Under the pieces are notes generated by a model that saw only the letters and a list, made by a program, of their open reading frames with translations, was not told the DNA's origin and made no database searches. The position numbers and the translations under genes are program-made. Below are positions 1 through 9,457 of a stretch of DNA of 64,000 nt, piece after piece. Position 1 is the first letter of the stretch. Each line of letters begins with the position of its first letter. Origin of the DNA: Chromohalobacter israelensis (GTDB lineage Bacteria > Pseudomonadota > Gammaproteobacteria > Pseudomonadales > Halomonadaceae); NCBI GenBank assembly GCA_000761475.1, contig JQNW01000002.1, positions 248,001 through 312,000 on the forward strand. The letters run 5' to 3'.

Positions 1-1101
1 GGCGGTGAGCTTGGCGGCGAAGTAGTAGCGCAGGTACTCGGGGTTGAGGTATTCGGCATAGGTCTGCGCCTTGATGAAGGTCCCGCGGGACTTGGACATC
101 TTGGCGCCGTTGACGGTGACGAAGCCGTGGCAGTTGACGCCGGTCGGCGTGCGCAGCCCAGCGCCCTCGAGCATGGCCGGCCAGAACAGGGCGTGGAAGT
201 AGACGATGTCCTTGCCGATGAAGTGATAGACCTCCGCGTCCGAGTCGCGGCGCCAGTAGCTGTCGAAGTCGATGCTCTCACGCTCGCAGAGGTTCTGGAA
301 GCTGGCCAGGTAGCCGATCGGCGCGTCCAGCCAGACATAGAAATACTTGCCCGGCGCGTCGGGGATCTCGAAGCCGAAATAGGGGGCGTCGCGCGAGATG
401 TCCCACTCGTTGAAGCCCGATTCGAACCATTCGAGCAACTTGTTGCGGATCTGCGGCTGGACGTGGCCGCCGTCGATCCAGCCCTGCATGAAGTCGGCGA
501 AGTCGGGCAGCTTGAAGAAGAAGTGCGTCGAGCTGCGCACCTCGGGCGTGGCACCGCTGATCGCCGAGACCGGATCGATCAGCTCGGCCGGCGTATAGGT
601 GGCTCCGCACGCCTCGCAATTGTCGCCGTACTGATCGCCCGCCCCGCATTTGGGGCAGGTGCCCTTGATGAAACGGTCGGCGAGGAACAGGCCCTTCACC
701 GGGTCGTACATCTGCTCGATGTCACGCGTCGAGATATGGCCGGCGTCACGCAGCGCCGTGTAGATGCGCTCGCTGTGCTGACGGTTCTCTTCCGAGTGGG
801 TGGAATAGTAATTGTCGAATGCCACCCCGAAGCGGGCGAAGTCGGCCTGGTGTTCGGCGCTGACCTTGCTGATCAGTTGTTCCGGAGTGATGCCTTCTTG
901 CTCCGCGCGCAGCATGATCGCGGTGCCATGGGCGTCATCCGCACACACGTAATGACACTCGTGGCCGCGGCTCTTCTGGAAGCGCACCCAGATATCGGTC
1001 TGGATGTACTCGAGCAGGTGGCCCAGATGGATCGAGCCGTTGGCATAAGGCAGGGCACTGGTGACCAGGATCTTGCGCTTGGCGTTGGCGGTAGTCGGCA
1101 T
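1..1101 (-). CDS. metG: Methionyl-tRNA synthetase, partial at the left edge
   Basis: Cytoplasmic class I synthetase that charges tRNA-Met with methionine using ATP. About 367 N-terminal residues lie in the window; the rest runs off the left edge. The reverse strand gives [19 protein letters not shown], then the HIGH-type motif [10 protein letters not shown], an insert with two zinc-binding CxxC pairs (CPKCG, CEACG) and the KMSKS loop ([10 protein letters not shown]). Neighbouring mrp and dcd match the order metG-mrp-dcd that I recall from Pseudomonas, although here thiI and other genes lie between. Identity is certain; the C-terminal part cannot be judged. Confidence 0.97.
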   Translation of the reverse strand, partial: MPTTANAKRKILVTSALPYANGSIHLGHLLEYIQTDIWVRFQKSRGHECHYVCADDAHGTAIMLRAEQEGITPEQLISKVSAEHQADFARFGVAFDNYYSTHSEENRQHSERIYTALRDAGHISTRDIEQMYDPVKGLFLADRFIKGTCPKCGAGDQYGDNCEACGATYTPAELIDPVSAISGATPEVRSSTHFFFKLPDFADFMQGWIDGGHVQPQIRNKLLEWFESGFNEWDISRDAPYFGFEIPDAPGKYFYVWLDAPIGYLASFQNLCERESIDFDSYWRRDSDAEVYHFIGKDIVYFHALFWPAMLEGAGLRTPTGVNCHGFVTVNGAKMSKSRGTFIKAQTYAEYLNPEYLRYYFAAKLTA

Positions 1102-1229
1102 GGCGGCTCTAGTGACTGAAATCGGGAACAAGAAAAGGTGTCTCGAACGACATCGACGAAAAGGCGATTGTAGCCCGCTTGGCGCTTGGCTGCATCCGTG
1201 GCGCCACGCGACGCCCGGGTGGCGCGTGC

Positions 1230-1619
1230 TCAGTTCGCCGGCCAGCCGCCTTGACGTATGGCCGGGCGGCCGGCGACGCCGGGGTTGTAGAGATATAGCC
1301 AGGCGGGGCCGAACGTCGTGGCATGCACGCTGCGGTCATAGGTGCCCCGGGACGGGGCGCGCACGCGGTAATCTTCCAGCCGGTCGAGCGCTGCCAGGCC
1401 GCTGGCATTGACCCGATAGACCTCCACCTCGATGCCGCGCGACGGCTCTTGCTTGGCACCGGGACAGTGGCCCAGATCGTAGAGGGTGATATGGGTCAGG
1501 GTGTCGCGGCCGAGGTACTCGGCGTCCTGCAGCCAGTGATGATTGCGCAGACCACGCTTGAGCGTGCCATAAACGGCGACCAGCGGTGTGCGGCGAATGG
1601 CGAGAGCGGGTGAATGCAT
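1230..1619 (-). CDS. Gamma-glutamylcyclotransferase-like (AIG2/GGCT fold) protein
   Basis: Small 129-residue protein of the GGCT/AIG2 family, whose members release 5-oxoproline from gamma-glutamyl amines or dipeptides. The signature [15 protein letters not shown] sits at residues 14-28 and DRLEDYRV supplies the usual acidic central segment. I start at the ATG giving [10 protein letters not shown]; codons farther upstream in frame run into unlikely Arg-rich sequence. It lies 29 bp after thiI on the same strand and could be co-transcribed with it. The substrate cannot be told from sequence. Confidence 0.82.
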   Translation of the reverse strand: MHSPALAIRRTPLVAVYGTLKRGLRNHHWLQDAEYLGRDTLTHITLYDLGHCPGAKQEPSRGIEVEVYRVNASGLAALDRLEDYRVRAPSRGTYDRSVHATTFGPAWLYLYNPGVAGRPAIRQGGWPAN

Positions 1620-1648
1620 GGCGACCTTGCGTTGACGGCGACGCGGGT

Positions 1649-3148
1649 TCAGCGCTCGGCGTGAGCGTCGTCCCGATAGACGAGGAAGTTGTCGAGGCCC
1701 TGGTCGGCGAGCCGAAGCGCCTGCATCTTGCTCATCACGCCCTGGGCGCAATAGAGCGCGTAGCGTTGCCGGCCTGAAAGCTGCGCGGCGCGTGCGGCGA
1801 GTTCGTAAAACGGAATCGCCAGCGGCTCGCCATGCGGCAGCTTCAGCGGTGCGGCATCGCGTTCATCGGGGTGGCGAATGTCGATCACCGTGACGTCCTC
1901 GGCTGCGCGCAGCGCGTCGGCGGAGGCGATCACGGGAACATCCATCGGACGTGACGGCGGTGCATCGAGGAGGCGATCCACCCGGGTGCGACTCGCGGCC
2001 TCCAGGGCGGCATCGAGGACGCCCATGTCGAAATCGGCCTCGGCGGCCTCGATCTGGGCGAGCTTGGGGCGCGTGTTGGGGCGCCGTGAAATCGTGCCGC
2101 AATATTCCGGCAGGCGTTCGGCATGTTCGGCCGTGCCGATGCGCTGAGCATCCTCGATGATGCGCTGCTTGTCATCGGCGATGAGCGGGCGCAGCACGGG
2201 GCGCTCGCTGACGCGATCGATCAGCCCCAGGTTGGTGACGCTCTGGCTGGAGACCTGGGCCAGGGCGTCCCCGGTGATCAGGGCGGGAATGCGTGCCCGC
2301 GCCGCAACGCGATTGGCGGCGCGCAGCATCATCCGCTTGAGCACGACCCCCGCCAGGCCGGCAGGCACGCGTCGCTGGATCTCGTCGAGCACCTCCTCGA
2401 ACGGCACGCTGATGAAATGCACGCGATGAGAGGCGCTATAGCCTTGCCACACGCGATGGACGACCTCGCGTACGGTGCGTTCATGCGCGGCCCCGCCGAG
2501 ATTGAAGAACAGGTAGTGGGTCTTGAGGCCACGGCGAATCATGCGCCAGGCGGCTACCGGGGAATCGTAGCCGCCCGAGATGAGCGCCAGCGCCTGACCC
2601 TGGGTACCCAGCGGATAGCCGCCCAGGCCGGGAAGGCGCCGTGTGACCAGGCGCAGATGCTGGTCCTGCAGTTCGAGAGTGACATCCACGTCGGGCTGCG
2701 TGAGATCCACCCTGGCCTGCGGAGCGGCGGCAAGAAGGGCGCCTCCCAGGTAACGCTCGAGCTCCGCCGAGGTGAAGTCATGTTGTCCTCGGCGCTTGAC
2801 GCTGACCCGAAAGCGCTGGCCTGCCAGTGCCTCCTGCCATAACGCCGCCAGGTGTGCGGCGGTGTCATCGAAAGAGGTGAACGTATAGGCCTCGATCACC
2901 AGCGTCTCGTGAATGCCGGAGGTGCGAGACAAGACGCCTTCCACCCGTTCGCGGGTCGTCTCGTCGATGGGGCGGCGAATGCGTACCTCCAGCGCATCCC
3001 AGCAGTCGGCGATGCGTACATCGGGCACCAGGGGCGCAAGGCTGTTGCGCAGGTTGGTGCGCAGGCAGCGGACCATCTCCTTGCGCACGGGCCGTGACTT
3101 GATGGTGATCTCGGGGAACAGCTTGACGCGATACCGCATGTGATTCAT
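1649..3148 (-). CDS. thiI: tRNA 4-thiouridine synthase / sulfurtransferase ThiI
   Basis: ThiI moves sulfur from IscS to U8 of tRNA and, in enterobacteria, to the ThiS carrier for thiazole synthesis. The protein has the usual order: N-terminal ferredoxin-like part (KLFPEITIKSRPVRKEM), THUMP domain to about residue 165, PP-loop ATP site with SGGYDS near 190, a cysteine in LPEYCGTIS, and a C-terminal rhodanese domain with the catalytic Cys in YALYCAQGVMS. At about 499 residues it is the long, rhodanese-bearing form. The start is unsure among ATGs at 3172, 3148 and 3139, since none has a clear Shine-Dalgarno sequence; homologues begin near MRYRVKLFPE. Confidence 0.95.
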   Translation of the reverse strand: MNHMRYRVKLFPEITIKSRPVRKEMVRCLRTNLRNSLAPLVPDVRIADCWDALEVRIRRPIDETTRERVEGVLSRTSGIHETLVIEAYTFTSFDDTAAHLAALWQEALAGQRFRVSVKRRGQHDFTSAELERYLGGALLAAAPQARVDLTQPDVDVTLELQDQHLRLVTRRLPGLGGYPLGTQGQALALISGGYDSPVAAWRMIRRGLKTHYLFFNLGGAAHERTVREVVHRVWQGYSASHRVHFISVPFEEVLDEIQRRVPAGLAGVVLKRMMLRAANRVAARARIPALITGDALAQVSSQSVTNLGLIDRVSERPVLRPLIADDKQRIIEDAQRIGTAEHAERLPEYCGTISRRPNTRPKLAQIEAAEADFDMGVLDAALEAASRTRVDRLLDAPPSRPMDVPVIASADALRAAEDVTVIDIRHPDERDAAPLKLPHGEPLAIPFYELAARAAQLSGRQRYALYCAQGVMSKMQALRLADQGLDNFLVYRDDAHAER

Positions 3149-3374
3149 GTCGACTGACGATGGGCGCGCCATGGTAGCAAGGTGCCGGAGGGCTCGCCAG
3201 TTGTCCCCGGAGGCGCAGGGGGGCCGTGACGATCATGCTCGATGTTACCGACCGGTGGCGCTATGTTGAGAAATGTGTGCTGTCGCCACGCCCGAGCGCA
3301 CATGAATTTGATACCATCGACACGTTCGTGATCCGCGCCGTGGTGGGCGCTTCTTTATGGGCAGGGATAAGCGC

Positions 3375-4085
3375 ATGTTTCTCGACGATTTTCACACCGT
3401 GACCGATGACCGGCTATGCATCACCGCCGAGCAGGCGAGCCGCTTCGCCAAGTGTATCGCTGGCGATTACAATCCCATTCACGACCCGGACGCGCGCCGG
3501 TTCTGCGTGCCGGGCGATTTGCTGTTCGCGCTGGTGATGGCGCGCTTCGGCCTGGCGCAGCGAATGACCTTCCATTTCAAGGGCATGGTCGGCGACAGCG
3601 TGCCGTTGTGCTTCGCACAGCACGGCGATACGGTCAGCGTGACCGATCACCACGGCAAGGTGTACCTGGAGGTCGAGCGCGGGGGCGACATTACCCACGA
3701 CGCAGGTGTCATCGAAGCCTTCACGCGTCGCTATGTGGCCTTTTCGGGGCGCAACTTCCCGCATTATCTCAAGCCGCTGATGGAAGAGCAGGGCGTGATG
3801 TTCAACCCCCAGCGTCCCCTGGTGATATACGACAGCATGGGCTTCTCGTTGTCGCGCCTGGATGTCGCCGAGGCGGGCGTTGCCTTCACGGGGGCCACGC
3901 TGGATGTCATCGGCAAGCGTGGCGATGCCTTGCTGCAATTCCAGATGACCGATGCCGACACCGTCATCGGCCATGGCTCCAAGAAGCTGGTGGTCAGCGG
4001 ATTGCGCGAGTACGACCCGCCGGTCATGGATGCCTTCGTCGAGCAGTTCATGAGCCTCAAGGCGCACTCTGCGACGACCGGCTGA
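3375..4085 (+). CDS. DUF3581 family protein with MaoC-like DYNPIH motif
   Basis: A 236-residue soluble protein I recognise as the DUF3581 family of gammaproteobacteria, with no assigned function. The stretch CIAGDYNPIHDPDARRF near residue 28 resembles the catalytic D-x-N-P-x-H signature of MaoC-type hot-dog hydratases. A second, weaker repeat of the fold is possible around SMGFSLSRLDV (residues 150-165), as in double hot-dog proteins. The ATG at 3375 has AGGGATAAG upstream at good spacing; the ATG at 3357 has none. It stands alone between divergent thiI and the TerB-like gene. The acyl-thioester role is my inference from the motif only. Confidence 0.7.
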   Translation: MFLDDFHTVTDDRLCITAEQASRFAKCIAGDYNPIHDPDARRFCVPGDLLFALVMARFGLAQRMTFHFKGMVGDSVPLCFAQHGDTVSVTDHHGKVYLEVERGGDITHDAGVIEAFTRRYVAFSGRNFPHYLKPLMEEQGVMFNPQRPLVIYDSMGFSLSRLDVAEAGVAFTGATLDVIGKRGDALLQFQMTDADTVIGHGSKKLVVSGLREYDPPVMDAFVEQFMSLKAHSATTG

Positions 4086-4190
4086 GGGCCGCTGCATTCG
4101 CCCCGCGGTCTCTGCCTCGATTCAAGGGTGCAACCCTCGTGCGTCTGGCCTGTCACATGTCATGTCATCCCCAAGTCACAGGAGCGAGCC

Positions 4191-4643
4191 TTGAGTCTCG
4201 AAGGTATTCAGCAATTCTTTCAACGCATGCTGGACGCGCCGCAGTCGTCCCGGCGTCAGGTCACGCTGGAGCTGGCGGTGGCGGCGCTGTTGTGTGAAAT
4301 CATGCGTGCCGATTTCGAACATGATCCACGCGAGAAGGCGCTATTGCGCGAGCTTCTGACCGCGCGCTTGCGCGTCAGCGCCGAGGAAGTCGAGGAGTTG
4401 ATGGCGCTGGCCGAGGCGGAGGTCGAGCAGGCCGTCGACCATTACGAGTTCGTCAGGTTGATTCGCGACCATTACGACTACGAGGATCGCGTGGCCCTGG
4501 TCGCGCAAATGTGGCAACTGGCCTTCGCCGACGGCGAGCTCGATGCCCTGGAGGAGCACCGCATCCGGCGCCTTGCGGATCTGCTTTACGTCAGTCACGG
4601 CGATTTCATTCGCACCAAGCTCGAGGTGATGCCCGACGGTTGA
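4191..4643 (+). CDS. TerB-like (tellurite resistance TerB fold) protein
   Basis: A 150-residue all-helical protein of the TerB family (related to the DjlA N-terminal domain). The paired acidic motifs typical of the fold are visible: EIMRADFEHDPREKALLREL and WQLAFADGELDALEEHRIRR, each with the D-x-x-x-x-x-E pattern that can bind a divalent cation. The best start is TTG at 4191, because CAGGAG lies 7 nt upstream and the ATG at 4128 has no ribosome site. Cytoplasmic, no signal peptide. Single-domain TerB proteins are widespread and mostly uncharacterised, so tellurite resistance should not be assumed. Confidence 0.8.
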   Translation: MSLEGIQQFFQRMLDAPQSSRRQVTLELAVAALLCEIMRADFEHDPREKALLRELLTARLRVSAEEVEELMALAEAEVEQAVDHYEFVRLIRDHYDYEDRVALVAQMWQLAFADGELDALEEHRIRRLADLLYVSHGDFIRTKLEVMPDG

Positions 4644-4769
4644 TGCGTCGCTCAAAAAGTTGACTGAAACGCTTGGGTAAGTGCCCTCGCCGGACGTTAT
4701 ACTGGGCGGCAGATGGCGTCGCGTTCCGGCGCCAGGCAGACAAGGCATACCGTTGAAAGGAGAGTTGCT

Positions 4770-5573
4770 GTGATCGAGGGCGTGAAGCATATCGTCGCCG
4801 TGGCATCGGGCAAGGGGGGCGTCGGCAAGTCCACCGTGACCGTCAACCTGGCCCTGGCGATGGCGGCCGAGGGGTACCGGGTGGGGTTGCTCGATGCCGA
4901 TATCTACGGCCCCAGCCAGGCCCAGATGTTGGGCATCGCCCCGGGGGTGCGTCCGCAGCCGGCGGGTGAAAATGCCTTCGCGCCGCTCGAGGCGCACGGT
5001 CTGCAGGCCATGTCCATGGCGTTCATGGTGGATATCGACGAGCCCATGGTCTGGCGTGGCCCGATGGTGGCCGGCGCTTTCCAGCAACTGCTCAATCAGA
5101 CCGACTGGAAGGACCTCGACTACCTCTTCATCGACATGCCGCCCGGCACGGGGGATGTGCAATTGACGCTGGCGCAGAAGGTGCCGGTCAGCGGGGCGGT
5201 GATCGTGACCACGCCGCAGGACATCGCGCTGCTGGATGCCAAGAAGGGCATCGAGATGTTTCGCAAGGTCAATGTGCCGGTGCTGGGCGTGGTCGAGAAC
5301 ATGAGCCTGCACGTCTGCTCGCAGTGCGGCCACCAGGAGCCGATCTTCGGCAGTGGCGGCGGCGAACGAATCGCCGAGCGCTATCAGACGAAACTGCTGG
5401 GCCAGCTCCCCCTGGATGGCACGATCCGCGAACAGGTCGACGGCGGGAAGCCCAGCGTCATCGCCGACCCCGAGGGCAGCGTGGCGCAGACGTTTCGCCA
5501 GGTGGCGCGTGCCGTCGCCGAAGGCATCGACGCCCAGGCCGATGAGTCGCCGACGATCAGCTTCGGCGAATGA
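4770..5573 (+). CDS. mrp: Iron-sulfur cluster carrier Mrp/ApbC, short form
   Basis: P-loop NTPase that carries and delivers Fe-S clusters. The deviant Walker A motif SGKGGVGKST is at residues 12-21, the switch region has DADIYGPSQ, and DMPPGTGDVQ is the A'-type motif. CSQCG near 190 is the CxxC that binds the bridging cluster. The protein is 267 residues from a GTG start at 4770, preceded by AAGGAGAG. E. coli Mrp is about 369 residues because of an N-terminal MIP18/DUF59 domain that is absent here. It lies upstream of dcd, as I recall for Pseudomonas. Confidence 0.95.
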   Translation: MIEGVKHIVAVASGKGGVGKSTVTVNLALAMAAEGYRVGLLDADIYGPSQAQMLGIAPGVRPQPAGENAFAPLEAHGLQAMSMAFMVDIDEPMVWRGPMVAGAFQQLLNQTDWKDLDYLFIDMPPGTGDVQLTLAQKVPVSGAVIVTTPQDIALLDAKKGIEMFRKVNVPVLGVVENMSLHVCSQCGHQEPIFGSGGGERIAERYQTKLLGQLPLDGTIREQVDGGKPSVIADPEGSVAQTFRQVARAVAEGIDAQADESPTISFGE

Positions 5574-5604
5574 TGTGATGAGCGCCGCGTTGGCGTGATG
5601 CGAC

Positions 5605-5627
5605 AGGGCCGTTATCATAACGGCCCT
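5605..5627. terminator. Hairpin between mrp and dcd
   Basis: Eleven-base perfect inverted repeat (AGGGCCGTTAT and its complement) with a single central base, 32 bp after mrp. There is no T-run after it on the plus strand, so it may be a weak terminator or an RNA-stabilising hairpin ahead of dcd. Confidence 0.45.
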
Positions 5628-5689
5628 TCGTGTTGGCGGTTACGCGCCGACTCCATCGCGTCAGCGCACGCACCGAGCAGGAAATTTCA

Positions 5690-6256
5690 ATGAGCATCAA
5701 ATCCGATAAATGGATTCGGCGCATGGCCGAGCGTGAGGGCATGATCGAGCCGTTCGAAGAGGATCAGGTCCGCTACGTGAACGAGCGGCGGGTGATCTCC
5801 TACGGGACGTCCAGCTATGGCTACGACGTGCGCTGTGCCGATGAATTCAAGGTGTTCACCAACATCCACTCGGCGGTGGTCGACCCCAAGGGCTTCGACG
5901 AGAAGAGCTTCGTCGACGTCAAGGGCGATGTCTGCGTGATTCCGCCCAACTCGTTCGCCCTGGCGCGCACCGTGGAGTATTTCCGTATTCCGCGCAGCGT
6001 CCTGACGATCTGCCTGGGCAAGTCCACCTATGCGCGTTGCGGCATCATCGTCAACGTCACTCCGCTGGAGCCGGAGTGGGAAGGGCATGTGACCCTGGAA
6101 TTCTCCAACACCACCAACCTGCCCGCACGCATCTATGCCAACGAAGGCGTGGCACAGATGCTGTTCCTGGAATCCGATGAAGTCTGCGACGTTTCCTACA
6201 AGGATCGCGGCGGCAAATACATGGGCCAGCGTGGCGTGACCCTGCCACGTACTTGA
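5690..6256 (+). CDS. dcd: dCTP deaminase
   Basis: Homotrimeric cytoplasmic enzyme that deaminates dCTP to dUTP, the main source of dUMP for thymidylate synthesis in gammaproteobacteria. It has 188 residues, close to the usual length. Visible family motifs are [17 protein letters not shown], the phosphate loop GKSTYARCG near 111-119 and the catalytic Glu segment [10 protein letters not shown]. The ATG at 5690 follows GCAGGA. It ends at a strong bidirectional terminator facing purN. Confidence 0.97.
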   Translation: MSIKSDKWIRRMAEREGMIEPFEEDQVRYVNERRVISYGTSSYGYDVRCADEFKVFTNIHSAVVDPKGFDEKSFVDVKGDVCVIPPNSFALARTVEYFRIPRSVLTICLGKSTYARCGIIVNVTPLEPEWEGHVTLEFSNTTNLPARIYANEGVAQMLFLESDEVCDVSYKDRGGKYMGQRGVTLPRT

Positions 6257-6302
6257 TCGGAAGCGTATCCGTCGGGGCTGTCCAGGCCTCTGACGCGGGA
6301 AG

Positions 6303-6337
6303 AAAAACGCCCCACGGCCAGCGGCCGTGGGGCGTTT
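6303..6337. terminator. Bidirectional rho-independent terminator between dcd and purN
   Basis: AAAACGCCCCACGGCC, a three-base loop, then the exact complement ending GGGGCGTTTT. It gives a GC-rich stem with an A-run on one side and a T-run on the other, so it can stop both the plus-strand dcd transcript and the minus-strand purMN transcript. Confidence 0.9.
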
Positions 6338-6358
6338 TGCAGTGATCTCCGCAAGCGT

Positions 6359-7108
6359 TTACGCGTCGATATCCTCGTCGAGCTCTTCCGCGGCATCCTC
6401 GTGCGACATCCGCAGTCCGGTGGGCGGCAGCGGCATGTTGTCGAACAGGGCGCCCTCGGCGCCGAGCCGTAGGCGGCCTTCGAGGAACCAGCGCGCGGCG
6501 ATGGGATAGATCAGGTGCTCGCGGGCCTGGACCTTCTCGACCAACGTCTCCAGGGACTGGTTCTCCCCGACCTTGACCACGGCCTGCATCACGACCGGGC
6601 CGCCGTCGAGTTCCTCGGTGACGAAATGCACGCTGGCGCCATGTTCGGCGACGCCATCGTCAAGCGCTCGCTGATGCGTGTGCAGCCCCTGATACGCGGG
6701 CAGCAGCGAGGGGTGGATGTTGAGCACGCGACCGGCATAGCGGTGGACGAACATCGGGGTGAGAATGCGCATGAAGCCGGCCAGGACGATCAAGTCGGGC
6801 GCATGGCGATCGATGACCTTGATCAGCGCTCGGTCATAGGCCTCGCGGTCGTCGTATTCCTGATGGGGCAACACCACGGCGTCGATGCCGGCTTCCTTGG
6901 CGCGCACCAGGCCGTAGGCGTCGCCGCGATTGGAGATCACGGCAACGATCTCGCCGCCCAGCTCATCGTGTCGTTGCGCATCGATCAGGGCCTGAAGGTT
7001 GCTGCCGTTGCCTGAAATCAGCACCACGACGCGACGCTTGTCCACCGGTTCGGGGGTGAAGCCGTTGGTGTCGGCTTCGGCGTTATCGGCGTGAGGCATG
7101 TCGTTCAT
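6359..7108 (-). CDS. purN: Phosphoribosylglycinamide formyltransferase
   Basis: Third step of de novo purine synthesis: it transfers a formyl group from 10-formyl-THF to GAR. Catalytic Asn and His are in VLNIHPSLLPAYQG and the catalytic Asp in VTEELDGGP. The N-terminal phosphate loop is ISGNGSNLQAL. The 249-residue protein carries about 25 extra N-terminal residues and an acidic tail (EELDEDIDA), both of a kind common in halophile proteins. Its ATG overlaps the purM stop codon (TGATG), so the two are translationally coupled. Confidence 0.97.
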   Translation of the reverse strand: MNDMPHADNAEADTNGFTPEPVDKRRVVVLISGNGSNLQALIDAQRHDELGGEIVAVISNRGDAYGLVRAKEAGIDAVVLPHQEYDDREAYDRALIKVIDRHAPDLIVLAGFMRILTPMFVHRYAGRVLNIHPSLLPAYQGLHTHQRALDDGVAEHGASVHFVTEELDGGPVVMQAVVKVGENQSLETLVEKVQAREHLIYPIAARWFLEGRLRLGAEGALFDNMPLPPTGLRMSHEDAAEELDEDIDA

Positions 7109-8184
7109 CAGCGGACGTTCTCCAATCGCACTTGTTCTTCCTCGTCCTGGCGCGGGACGATCTCGCCGAGACGATGCACCGTTTCGCCGGCCGCTTCGAG
7201 CGCGGCCTGGGCGCGCTCGGCCTGAGCGGCGGGGACGACGACGACCATGCCGATACCGCAATTGAGCACGCGATGCATTTCGTGTTCGTCGACGTTGCCT
7301 TCGCGCTGCAGCCAGTCGAAGACCGCGGGACGCGTCCAGCTCGCCGCATCGATGCGTGCCGCGAGCGTATCGGGCAGCACGCGGGGCACGTTCTCGAGCA
7401 GGCCCCCGCCGGTGATGTGGGAGAGCGCGTGGACGGTCACGTCGCTGTCCTTGATCAGCGACAGCAGCGACTTCACGTAAATGCGGGTCGGCGCGAGCAG
7501 GGCGTCGCGCAGGGGAACGCCGTCGATCTCCTGCTCGAGGTCGGCCTGGCCCCGCTCGATGATCTTGCGGATCAGCGAGTAGCCGTTGGAATGCGGGCCG
7601 GAAGACGCCAGGCCCAACAGCACGTCGCCCTCGGCGACGCGGCTGCCATCGAGAATCTCGGACTTCTCGACCACGCCGACGCAGAAGCCGGCCAGATCGT
7701 AATCGCTGCCCGCGTACATGCCGGGCATTTCCGCGGTCTCGCCGCCGATCAGCGCGCATCCGGCCTGGGCGCAACCTTCGCCGATGCCGGTGACGACGTC
7801 GGCGGCGATATCGACATCCAGCTTGCCGGTGGCATAGTAGTCGAGGAAGAACAAGGGTTCGGCGCCGGCGACGACCAGGTCGTTGACGCACATGGCCACC
7901 AGATCGATGCCGATGGTGTCATGGCGTGCGAGGTCCATGGCCAGACGAAGCTTGGTGCCGACGCCGTCGGTGCCGGAGACCAGCACCGGCTCGCGATAAC
8001 CGGTGGGCAATTGGCACAGCGCGCCGAAGCCTCCCAGACCGCCCATCACTTCGGGGCGGGAGGTACGCTTGGCGACGCCCTTGATGCGTTCGACGAGCGC
8101 GTTGCCGGCGTCGATGTCCACGCCAGCATCCTTGTAGCTGAGCGATGCGCGGGAAGAGGAGGGCGTGTCCGAACTGCGAGTCAT
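7108..8184 (-). CDS. purM: Phosphoribosylformylglycinamidine cyclo-ligase (AIR synthetase)
   Basis: Fifth step of purine synthesis: ATP-dependent closure of FGAM to AIR. Family motifs include [13 protein letters not shown] at the N-terminus, [12 protein letters not shown] and [11 protein letters not shown]. The ATG at 8184 ([10 protein letters not shown]) is preferred over the ATG two codons earlier because ACAGGA then lies at proper spacing, 6-7 nt away. 358 residues, slightly longer than E. coli PurM (345). It is first gene of the purMN operon and is divergent from the PerM-type gene. Confidence 0.97.
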   Translation of the reverse strand: MTRSSDTPSSSRASLSYKDAGVDIDAGNALVERIKGVAKRTSRPEVMGGLGGFGALCQLPTGYREPVLVSGTDGVGTKLRLAMDLARHDTIGIDLVAMCVNDLVVAGAEPLFFLDYYATGKLDVDIAADVVTGIGEGCAQAGCALIGGETAEMPGMYAGSDYDLAGFCVGVVEKSEILDGSRVAEGDVLLGLASSGPHSNGYSLIRKIIERGQADLEQEIDGVPLRDALLAPTRIYVKSLLSLIKDSDVTVHALSHITGGGLLENVPRVLPDTLAARIDAASWTRPAVFDWLQREGNVDEHEMHRVLNCGIGMVVVVPAAQAERAQAALEAAGETVHRLGEIVPRQDEEEQVRLENVR

Positions 8185-8365
8185 GGGCATTCCTGTCAAC
8201 AGTGAGCCGGTCGCGGAGGCGACCGAGCGAAGCCGATGGCGCCGCCTGGCGCCCGAGGCCAGAGCGGAATAAGGGAAGCCCGCATTGTAGCATTGCCCCA
8301 CGGGAGGCGCATCGCCCACCGGGGCGTGTAGAATCGGTATCAATGAAATCGGAGATGGCATCGTA

Positions 8366-9457
8366 ATGACACGCATACAATGGTGGGGACTGCTGGGCGC
8401 GGCGGGGCTGGTTTGGCTGCTCGTCCTGCTGGAGCCGATTTTGATGCCGTTTTTCGTGGGCATGATACTGGCCTACCTGGGCGATCCGGTGACCGACTGG
8501 CTGGAGGCGCGCAGTCTTTCCCGGCGTCTGTCGGTGAGCGTGGTGTTTCTGGTCCTGGCGTTGAGTATCGTCCTGGCGTGCCTGGTCTTGATTCCTTTGC
8601 TGGGGCGCCAGTTGGCGCAGTTGGCCGAATCGTTCCCGGCCATCTTCAATTGGGTGCAGACCACGGTGCTGCCGGAAGTCCAGTCGCTGACCGGCGTCGA
8701 TCTCAGCGCCGACTTCGATCAGCTGCGCAGCACCTTGATGGACAACTGGCGGGAAACCGGTACCGTGGCGGCGGCCGTTCTGGCGCAGGCATCCAAGTCG
8801 GGCATGGCAGTGGCGGTCTGGCTGGGCAACCTGGCGTTGATTCCCGTCACGACCTTTTATTTCCTGCTCGACTGGGATCGGCTCAAGGCGCGTCTGCGTG
8901 ATCTGATGCCGCGTCATGTCGAGCCGACGATCACGCGCCTGGGGCGTGAGTGCGACGAGGTGCTGTCGGCCTTCCTGCGCGGACAGCTGCTGGTGATGCT
9001 CAGTCTGGCGGTGATCTACGCCGTGGGCTTGAGCCTGCTCGGCCTGCGTTTCGGGTTGTTGATCGGATTGGTGGCGGGGCTGGCCAGCATCGTGCCGTAT
9101 CTCGGCGTGATCGTGGGGATCAGCATCGCCGCGCTGGTGGCATTCTTCCAGTTCGGTGAATGGCTGCCGCTGCTGGGCGTCGCCCTCGTGTTCGGCGTCG
9201 GTCAGGTCGTCGAAAGCACATTGCTTCAGCCGGTCCTGCTGGGAGACAAGATCGGTCTGCATCCGATTGCGGTCATCTTCGCGGTCCTGGCGGGCGGGCA
9301 GCTGTTCGGATTCACCGGCATCCTGTTGGCATTGCCGGTCGCCGCCATCGTCATGGTAGTATTGCGCTACCTTCATGAGCGCTATAAAAACAGTCGCTTA
9401 TACGATAATTCCCGCCACGCTGGCGCCTCGAACGGAGGCGATGAGGAAACGTCATGA
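8366..9457 (+). CDS. AI-2E family transporter / PerM-type membrane protein
   Basis: A 363-residue inner-membrane protein of the AI-2E transporter (UPF0118/PerM) family. Hydrophobic helices at roughly 7-40 and 60-85 are followed by a soluble segment to about 145. A dense cluster of helices follows from about 150 to 345, including [20 protein letters not shown], typical of the family C-terminus. Substrates are not settled: the family includes TqsA/YdgG and a Na+/H+ antiporter-like group in halophiles. Its last codon overlaps the hda start (ATGA), an arrangement suggesting coupled translation. Confidence 0.85.
   Translation: MTRIQWWGLLGAAGLVWLLVLLEPILMPFFVGMILAYLGDPVTDWLEARSLSRRLSVSVVFLVLALSIVLACLVLIPLLGRQLAQLAESFPAIFNWVQTTVLPEVQSLTGVDLSADFDQLRSTLMDNWRETGTVAAAVLAQASKSGMAVAVWLGNLALIPVTTFYFLLDWDRLKARLRDLMPRHVEPTITRLGRECDEVLSAFLRGQLLVMLSLAVIYAVGLSLLGLRFGLLIGLVAGLASIVPYLGVIVGISIAALVAFFQFGEWLPLLGVALVFGVGQVVESTLLQPVLLGDKIGLHPIAVIFAVLAGGQLFGFTGILLALPVAAIVMVVLRYLHERYKNSRLYDNSRHAGASNGGDEETS

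Noticed and set aside
1120-1229. tRNA or small RNA between metG and the GGCT gene
   Set aside because: No cloverleaf or strong hairpin with T-run is seen in these 110 bp.
4660-4703. mrp promoter from TTGACT (4660) to TATACT (4698)
   Set aside because: The spacer is 32 bp, far too long; only the -10-like TATACT is plausible and has no matching -35.
4341-5618. 425-codon open frame antisense to mrp
   Set aside because: No motifs, and mrp is unmistakable on the other strand.
7919-9376. 485-codon open frame antisense to the PerM-type gene and purM
   Set aside because: Low-complexity Gln/His/Arg translation opposite two recognised genes; typical GC-skew artefact.
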